DNA of 23,242 nucleotides, taken from NCBI GenBank assembly GCA_000969725.1, contig JXSR01S032430.1; one strand, written 5' to 3'. Below the pieces are notes generated by a model, which did not search any database, was not told the DNA's origin, and saw only the letters and a program-made list of their open reading frames with translations. Positions 9,719-18,700 of the stretch are shown piece after piece (the first letter of the stretch is position 1; every line of letters begins with the position of its first letter). Made by a program: the position numbers and the translations under genes. Source of the stretch: Ophiothrix spiculata. Lineage: Eukaryota; Echinodermata; Ophiuroidea; Amphilepidida; Ophiotrichidae.

Positions 9719-12700
9719 CTGGGGAAGAGAAAACAGAAAACTGAGTATTAATAAGAGAAATTAAGAAAAAGATCAACTTCGTTTATGTAGTTTAATAAAA
9801 AGATAATATATGAATCCCTCTTGGTATAAAATACATTGCCCTTACGAAACTTATAGGCTGTATTCCAGGTGTTTAGCTAAATCATGGTTTTAGCTGAACA
9901 CTAAGGCCTGTATTCCAGAAAGTTATTTAGCTAAACCATGGTGTTAATTCTCTTCAACAGTACGGCTCATTGAACTATTCCACTTGAAAGCTGCAATAGT
10001 GCGTACAATTCCTAGACAGTTGGTGTTCAGTTAAAACTGTGGTTTAGCTAAACACCTTTCTGGAATATGGTGCAATCCCCTAACTTAGCCAAATTTTAGA
10101 GTGTTAATAGTCCCGTTTCCTATCTATTCTTTTTTAATCTATGCTAATAATCAACATTTATATTGAGGTCTTAGTTCCACAAAGGATATATCTGAATTTG
10201 AACAATATGTGTTAAAAATCATTCACCTTGAAACTAATTAATCAGAAAATCAACATGCCAAAAAAAACAACCCAAATACTTCTGCTTTAAAATGACTGTG
10301 TGCCATTGTTGTGAATTCATTGCTGTTGCAATTTGTACCCCTACTACAATAATTATTATATAACTCATACAAAGATTCTTGTCATTTGAATGGTTAACAG
10401 GCGTTCTTAATTTTTTACTCATCGGCAAAAGTGCATTTTTTATTTTCCATTGCACTCGACCAGTGCAAATGGAAAATAAAAAATACACTCTGTTCGTCAA
10501 TGCATAGTTGACTGTATAGTATAAACAGACCTTTCCAGATATATGCCTTAGAAGTGAAATGCATCAAATGACAAGAATCTTCAAATGAGTTACATAAAAC
10601 AAATAATGAATGTTTGAATTGTGCAATGGAAACAATATTCTCATTCAATGAAAAATGAAATGTTCCAGTTAACTCCGCCTTGCCTCGTTAAATGGAACAT
10701 TTCATTTTTCATCTCATGAAAATATTCTTACCATTGCACTTATATAACATTCAATATTTGTACACTGACCTTCCAAAGGTGTACTCGCTCTCAGCACGGA
10801 AGAAATACACATGAGTCTTGAATTGTAGCTTGAACACGTAATCTTTGCGGATGTCATCCTCTACTGTGGGTGTCATGATGGAGTAGCCTAGGAGCGGTAA
10901 ACTAGCCAAGGGGTAGTCATCCTATGGAGAAAACAAATTAGGAAAATCGCAAATGTTTTTTGACAAAATATCAAATATAAACAAATGAAGTTGGTAAGAG
11001 AGTTATCAACTATACTTATGGCCAGACAGGGCAAGACAAGGACCGATTAAAAAAAAAAATAAGAACCAGGCATGAAAATGATTTTTCATGAAAATATCTG
11101 AATTTAGTAAAATTAAACCAAAAAACACTAAAAAAGGTTAAATCAAGTCCCAAATTATCTGAATTTGGATGATTTTGGATTACAAAATATCTGAAATCAG
11201 ATAATTATCTGAAAATTCTCATGCCTAAAGAACTCCAAAAGCCATTAGTGGGTTTGATTTGAAAATTCCTGAGCTGCACTTAGTATTTTCCACCAGAATG
11301 AAAAATATCAAATATACAGGGACGTTAGATTTTGTTGAACAATTATCACAAAAAAATCTGAAGGTTTTGTGTGATAAAGGATAAAGCAAATATAATTTAT
11401 AGCAGCATAATTCAATACTCAATGTTTCCATTGCATGTTTTAATCGTTTTTTAACATATCCAGATAGACAAAATTAATTTGTGTTACATCCTGTATACTC
11501 TCTTAAGAAAAGTTTCTATTGGGACAAATGTACAAATCAGTAATCACATCTATCACTTGTTAACCAATTAATTGATTTTATCTAAACAATAAGCTCCATT
11601 AGAACCTAAGTTTGACGATGAATGGAATTATCTGGACATTTTCTCAGGCGATACAAAGAGAATGTACTTAAGTCAGGGACGTTTTTAGGATCCTGTGCAG
11701 AAGCTGGATAAAGTTTCTTAATATTTTATTTGTATGTATTTTAATTATCTTGTGATATTGTATCGTAAAGTCATGTTTGAAAATTGCAAGTGATTTAAAT
11801 AAATATTATTATTATTATTACCACAAGGTTCAGGGGTAGAGCCCTAGTGGTGATCAAGAGTGATCCCAGATATCCAATTTAGAGCCTAATTTCAATTCAA
11901 TCTGGTCCTATTTTGCAACTTTTCCAATCCTTTTCCCTTCATTTTCACTTCCCCTCATTTTTAGACCCATCCTCTGACTCCGCATCTTCCCTCCTGTTAT
12001 TTCATTTTGTTGGATGAATTGAACCCAGAAAAAAACCCAGAAAAAGCATCAATTTTGTACTCACTCCATGGCTCTTGTAGAAAAACAGACAGAAGTTAGT
12101 AAAGACGACCCAGAGTTTTTGCCAACCGTTGCTATTTTTAAACTTTCTTAGTAAGAAGCCACTCAGCTGATTCTGAAAAACAAAATGAAAAACAATATGA
12201 GAATAAACAAATAAACGGTACGCAGTACAGACGGAAATGAATGAACATCAGTATCAAAAGTACATCTGATCATCTCAATTTTAACACCAGCATCTCCAGG
12301 GTAGTCAACATTTATCATTCAATTTGCTCTATAATAAAACTGGTTTCAACAGGTTGGGAGTAATTCAATATTCCTGATTGTGCCAATGCCTCTGCAAGAG
12401 CTTGCGTGGTCTAGTGGAAAAATGCAGGACTCCGAATCAGTAGGACGTGACTTTGAGCCGCGCTACAGCCAACCGTTTATGCCTTTGGGCAAGGCATTTA
12501 ATCTTGATTGCTTCGTCGACCTGAACGATATTGGGGAGCTGTTATACATTACAATCTAAGTGCAGATAGGGTGTGCGCATCGGCCATGCAGCCACCCTAG
12601 TTGAAGCGAAATGAATGTGACGGTTTACTGATGGCAGCGTAATAATAATTGGTGACAGCGCTTTGCATACAAAGTAAATGGCGCTATAAAAATCCCATTT

Positions 12701-15700
12701 TTATTATGACTATCTTGACGGTGATGACACAACCCCTCCCCCCACCTAGCATCACAACCCCCTGGTCAATACCAGACTCACCTCGACAGCACGAGAATGA
12801 TCTGCCATACTGACGCTAGTATTTCTATGCCAGCAAACATGGACTGTTGTATTCGCTCTATGGTGTGATTGGCGATCAAGTGATCTTGACGGTGATGACA
12901 CGTCGTCTTCTGATTCTTCAAAGGCTGAATCTTGTTCGGGTGTTGTTCCTGTAAGTAAATCAAAGACAGACAAAATTAATATAGTAACAGGCATAATACT
13001 GCATTTTAAAGAACCTTAAAGAGCATTGGACAAGTTCAGCATCGTCCCCAAACTTTTCCCCAAGCATTTTTAAATAATGACAGCATGCAAAGTTTCATCG
13101 TCAAATTCAAACCCTTTATATCAAAATATTGAGATATTCTTTTACTTATAATTATCGTTGTAGACAACGATGAATACTGCCCCCTATAGTTGAATTTTTA
13201 AAATTGGCCTTTCACTAGATCTATTGCAAACTCCAAATCCCTTTTGATTTATCTGCAATCAATGATGTGAAAGGAATGTTTTACTAACAAATCTTTGGCT
13301 CTTTCTTGATATATAGCATCAATAGTTACGTTTAGAGAATAGCCTCATACCCAAGACCAACAAACAAAATAAAACTAATTTTTAACTTTTCTGAAGGTTT
13401 TGATCAAAATTTTCCTGATATCTGGTAATTGTCTGTTACTTTCTAACACATGAAGTTTAAATCATCCACAACTAAAATTTAAATATTTTGTCCAATACCC
13501 CTTTAATGTACCTCATGACTTTCTGCAAATTCCACAAAATATACAAGTAAAATTTAGATGTATGACCACTGAAAACCTTGCTACCAATTCTATACCCTGA
13601 CTACATCAAAAGTCTGCAACCTTTAATCCATCTAACACTGTCATTATCACTCACCTATTGAGTCAGGTGCTTTGCTGTTTTCTTGTGATGAAAGTGCCAT
13701 GGCTGTTCTTAGATCCTGAAAAATGAAAAACATGATCTGTTAAGCAAGCTTTTTCTTAAGCGGGCGCCAGGCGATTTTTACCCTATGGTCCCTGATTTTT
13801 TGCGCCTTTTTGTCTCTAGTACAAGTCAAAATTTGGGAAGAAAATGATTGGAAACTTAAGACATTTTTGGAAAAACAATACATATTCATCAGTAGAACAT
13901 CAAACAAGTTCTTTTATTGATAAATTCTTGATTTCCAAATCAAAACTGAGATAAAAATGATCTGAAAAACTGGTTCAAATTTCAGATTCAAATTTCTGGC
14001 GCCTGGTCCACTCTGTAAAAGTGAAGATGTTGATCTCAATGTACTCTGGTTATAAGTGGTTGTGGTTAAAAATATTTAGGGTTTTTTTTGTTGCATTTAC
14101 TAAACATTCTTACTGAGTTGCCAGTTATCAGTCACAACAATCAATTTGCAAACAAGACTTTTTATATTTTCCTCATTTTGGTTGGTTTTGCTATCAACTG
14201 ATAACAGCATTATTTTGATCTGTAGTTTTCACAAAGTGTCAACATTGATAGTTTTGGCCTCTGTAAAACCAAGTCTATTTCTGCTGTCACCGAACAAGTT
14301 GTGGTTAGTAAAGTATGCACTCAATAAAGATTGTTTTACTTCAACTAACAACATCATTTCACAAGTATCAACAACCTATCTGAGACAAAACAATTGCGTG
14401 TAGACTTAACTAAAATTTTGCAAAAACATGATAATTTATTGTAGTAAATAGGTTTCCAACATTTTGAGAGAGTCTACAAAATGAACCAGTTTACATGAAC
14501 ATTTTTTCCGCCAATTGATTTTGTTTTTAAAAACTGAGATATCAGTAAAACCTCAACCGCAAAAATGTTTGTTGTTAACAGAAACAGACTTTAAGAGCGA
14601 ACAAGGTTTACTTCCATCGCTTTGCACCAATGAGTCCCGGGTTTGATTCCCAGTTCGTGATAGACGACATTCCTAAAAGTATTACGGCTTAACTATTCAA
14701 AGTGACCGATGGCAAAAATTCCGTACACAAGTTATAATATATTGATTGATTGATTGATTGACACTAAGCAAACTACTTACAGCCATCCATCTTTCCTTCT
14801 CCTCAGGGCTACTAGCTGCTATTACCACCGTCTTATTAGAGCCGTATAATGTGAAACAATTTGCTACGGAACGGTCATGCTCACTGTCTTCAAGCTGGAA
14901 TCAATCAAAATGACACATTACAAGTGTTACACTCATATACAGGGATTGTATGCTTTTTCCAGAAGTGGAATCACAATTCTTTGAATCCTGAATAGTAAGA
15001 ATGTGTAAAATCACAAAATCTTGCTTGGAAGATAGCATTGTGAGTACATTTACAATTCAACTGTTACTTTTCAAATATCTTAGAGTCAAAAGTGGATATT
15101 TTGCAAATAATTTAATAAAAGTATGACCGATGTAAATATGCAAGTCTCCATTTTGTTAGAATATGACTTTTTCATAAAGGATGATGAATACAGAAGTATA
15201 TAGGAAAAGCATTGAAAAAGGTCTAGATTTGGCCCTCCAAGATGTATTTTTGAACTGGCCTTCGTCCTTAATGGGCCGCAAACAAATTTAATTGAGAACC
15301 CCTGACATATATGTTACCTAGTCCATCTAGATGGACCTCAAAAGCGTTTACTTGCGAGGTCCGTCTAGATGGACTAATGTTACCTGGACCTATGATGAGA
15401 CCAAAACTTATGTATTGAAAGAGTTTTATCAAGGATAAAGATGAAGCTAAACAAGGTCCAGATTAAATATGACAATTGCGACAAACATTTTTGGAAATTG
15501 TCATTACTTGTAGACTTACCACAACTCCTTTGAGAGGTATCTGTCCATGGACTTTGAATTGATTAGTGGGCGTCACACCTTTACTTGTATACACTAAGAT
15601 ATCGGAGAACAGGAAGAACATTCTCTGCTGGTAACCCTTGCGAGATAACTTATGCAGGCATCCTTCTCTGATGAATTGCTGGTAGAGATAGGAAACAATA

Positions 15701-18700
15701 AAGAGTATTAATTTCATTAAAAGCAGACAATTGACAAACGTCTAAAAAACTGTCCCAATACGTCATCAAGCTTTTTTTAAGGGGGCAAGGACCAGGAACC
15801 AGAAATCTGAAAAAAGCGGCTCTTGGTCCTTAAAATTTCCAGAGAACCGGGAGCCATTTTTTCAGGACCAGGAGCCATTTCGGAAATTGTATATAATTGG
15901 ATAAAAAAAAGTTTTTTCTTTCATTTTTGACTTTTTCTTTTATTTGTTAAGTATTTAACATTAATGAAGAGACCTTTTAAAGTTACAGTACTGCACAGCA
16001 GTAAAAATTGAAACTAGATGGATTGGACTACCATTTCTCTATGCAACAAAACAGATGTGCAAACACACTCCCCTAACTATAATAATTTGGTTTGTTTACA
16101 CATTTATTCTATTTTATTTCGTACATTTTTGTTCATTATTTTCACTTTTAAAATCATTTTCATGCAAAATATTGTTTTAAAAATTATCTGAATTCATTAA
16201 AACTCATCTGGAACAACGTTTTCTGCAAGCAATTGGTCAAATTCTTCCGCAATCCAACCAGATAATTTCTCAATTTTTAGGAGGACCGTTGGGTAAAAAT
16301 CGCCCGGCGCCCGTTTAAAAAAAAGCTTGTACGTCATACAAAAATGTCTTGGTTTCACCTGGATTTGAACCCCTGACCTCTCGCATCCCGACACAATGTC
16401 CAGTGATGGCAAACCACCGAGTTTGGCCTGCCATGGCAGCACGTTCGGGTCCATATGTATCCCCCCTCTATGACATTTTCGCACTGAGGCAAATTTCTTG
16501 ATTTTCACTTGTTACCTTAGGAAGCAAAACCCCATTTTAGTGGTGAAACTGCAACGATAAATTATTTTGATGTGTCCTATCTAAATGGGTGCTATGGACC
16601 ATATATAGCCAAAAACATGAAATGTCAAAACAAGGGTCACATGTTGGGCCTATGGGAGTCGAAAAATTTAAAAGGGTCCTATTTTGTTCAAAATGGTCTC
16701 AAATTATTCGTCTTGCAAAACTGTCTACATAAAGTAATATTTTCTAACGTCTTCCATCAATCGTTTCTATGGTGTCAACAAAAACTCCTTATTTCCAATT
16801 GGTGCAATTAACAAAAACTTATATTGACCTGTAACCATAGCAACGGTTGATCCTAGACATTGGAAAATGTAACTTTATACAGGCAGTTTTGCAAGACGAA
16901 CAATTTGAGACCATTTTGAACAGAATCGGGACACTTTTGAAATTGTCGACTCCCATAGGCCCATCTCATCACTCTTGTTTTGACCTTTCATGTTTTTGGC
17001 TATAACTCTTGAAGCATTCATCGGAGATGGGTCAAAGTATACTTTTTTTCTGGTTCCTTATGATGAGAGGAACATGTTAGAATGGTTTTTAACAAGATTT
17101 GACCAATTTTCAAATGTGCCCCCTGCAGTGACTTTTACCCCCCTCCTGCCGGGTCCCGTGCAACAGACAGATTTTGTGTCCACCCTAGTGATGTTACCTA
17201 TGGTCCATAGCACCCATCTAGATAGGACACATCAAAATAATTTATCGTTGCAATTAAACCTGTTTTGCTCCCTAGGTATGTAGTATTTTGTTGGACTGAG
17301 GTGGGTTAGAGTTATCTTACTAAATAGTTGGAATAATTGTTTGTCTCAAAATATCAGGGGGGGACAGGCACAATGGTGGAAGTCAATTTTAACAACTAAA
17401 ACTCGCCCATTGGCATACACACAAGGGTAGTACCCCCCTGGTAAACAATTAAGCAGAATGTGCTGACTGAATTGTCAAATTAATAAATATTTAAACAGCT
17501 TTTATATGAAAAATGTTGCTCAACAACATAAAAGAGAATCAAAATATCTAGCCTTGAACTTTTAGCAACTTGCATGTCCATCCATAATAAATGATGTGTA
17601 CAATTATCAATTGAAATGAATATTTTCATAAAGTTCTATATCTCCTTATCCAAACCAATATAAACCTTTTCAATCAGTAGTAAATTTCATCAAGATTTAG
17701 TCTAATAATTGAGCCTAGAAGCAAGACAGTACTATTTAGTCACTTATGACATCAATGAGGGAGGGCTAAATCTCAATTATGTATTTTTTATGTAACAAAA
17801 ATGTATTGGACAATGAAAAAAAACCCAGGGTAAAGGTTGCCTTTACAAACAATGGGGCCTGCGCCCTGGATTGCTGTTTACATTTACATTAAAACTTTAG
17901 AATAGACTACGCACCATATGTCTTAGGGTTAGGATTAGGGGTTAGGATTACGGTTAGGGTGCGAGGTCTTTTCTAATGTAACTCCAAATTTTTGATTTGC
18001 CTATAGTCTGACTCCAGTCTGCTACTTATCAGTAGAAACCACGCCAGGAAAACAATATATCTGGGGTGAAATCTATGTAAGTTTAGATTATTTACTTTTC
18101 TTTTTACATGTTTCAGTTTGCCAATGCTAACACAAAGTATCTTGAAATGATTCTTATATTCTGCAAGATTCCATTCAAAAAACTTGATATCCTTACTGTT
18201 ATATGTAAATAATAGTTGTGATAAAGTGTGATTTCTGCTTACCCTTCCAGGCTGCATAAGTTGCTCCAAGCCCACCAGATCTCGGGCTAACTCAGTCATT
18301 TTCTGGAAGTTCTCAATAGCTTTCATGTTTGCTTGCACTGAATTGGTGATTTCTGTTACTTCTGCTCCAGCAGCTGTGGAAAAAATATATGATTTTACAG
18401 AATTTGTCATATGTTTACTTTGAGCAGACTTGTAATAACTCAAGACTTGATTGAGACATTTTGGAATTTAGCATTGGCAAGACTTGATCAAGACTTGGAA
18501 TTGACCAATTCAGAGTCACCAGTGGATTCTAATTCAAATACTTAAATCTTTGAGTTTATCAAAATATATCTGTTATGGTGGATCCAGAGTCTGTTGGTTG
18601 TTCAACAATGTTGTTCCTTATCGTGAAACAACCAAATGATCAAAAAAAGGAAATCACCAAACTCATGGTTTTTTCGCTTCTTGCACAGACATTTTACGGT

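Larger units (their letters stand above)
9719..10769 (-). other. FARP intron j-k, built largely of inverted repeats
   Basis: This 1.05-kb intron holds three separate inverted repeats in a row (9858-10067, 10361-10592, 10605-10755). About 57% of it lies inside foldback structures. The two ends that must be spliced are close to the outer hairpins. Confidence 0.8.
10922..12064 (-). other. FARP intron i-j
   Basis: The intron is 1.14 kb. It contains the 161-bp element 11067-11227 with a 6-bp target duplication, and an (ATT)n microsatellite near 11805-11820 that follows an AT-rich stretch resembling a retroposon tail. No further exon was found. Confidence 0.8.
12173..13654 (-). other. FARP introns g-h and h-i
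   Basis: These introns are 12949-13654 and 12173-12781. The first is mostly a 495-bp inverted-terminus element (13014-13508). The second carries a tRNA-derived SINE (12400-12706) and, between the SINE and exon h, a 19-base copy of exon h sequence. Confidence 0.85.
13716..15519 (-). other. FARP introns e-f and f-g
   Basis: These introns (14895-15519 and 13716-14780) surround exon f. The first holds a double palindrome (15319-15376). The second holds a truncated SINE with an (ATTG)n tail and, near 13747, a terminus shared with the hAT-like element at 15767-16329. The rest is AT-rich and featureless. Confidence 0.8.
15679..18242 (-). other. FARP intron d-e
   Basis: This is the largest intron seen, 2.56 kb. 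From high to low coordinates it contains a degenerate TTAGGG-like run (17920-17961), a copy of the 90-bp inverted-repeat family (17804-17890), a 766-bp foldback (16513-17278), a tRNA-like fragment with a perfect B-box (16351-16415, minus strand) and a 563-bp hAT-like element (15767-16329). Confidence 0.85.

Noticed and set aside
16351-16415. Possible tRNA gene
   Set aside because: The B-box is perfect, but no A-box, anticodon stem or proper D-arm could be folded.
16197-16508. 103-codon minus-strand ORF
   Set aside because: It spans the end of the hAT-like element and a tRNA-like fragment, so the frame is a by-product of repeat DNA.
16990-17283. 97-codon plus-strand ORF (and the 79-codon ORF at 16572)
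   Set aside because: Both lie within the arms of the 766-bp foldback and show no protein features.
17920-17961. Telomere or chromosome-end sequence
   Set aside because: Only a few irregular units, inside an intron of a gene that continues on both sides.
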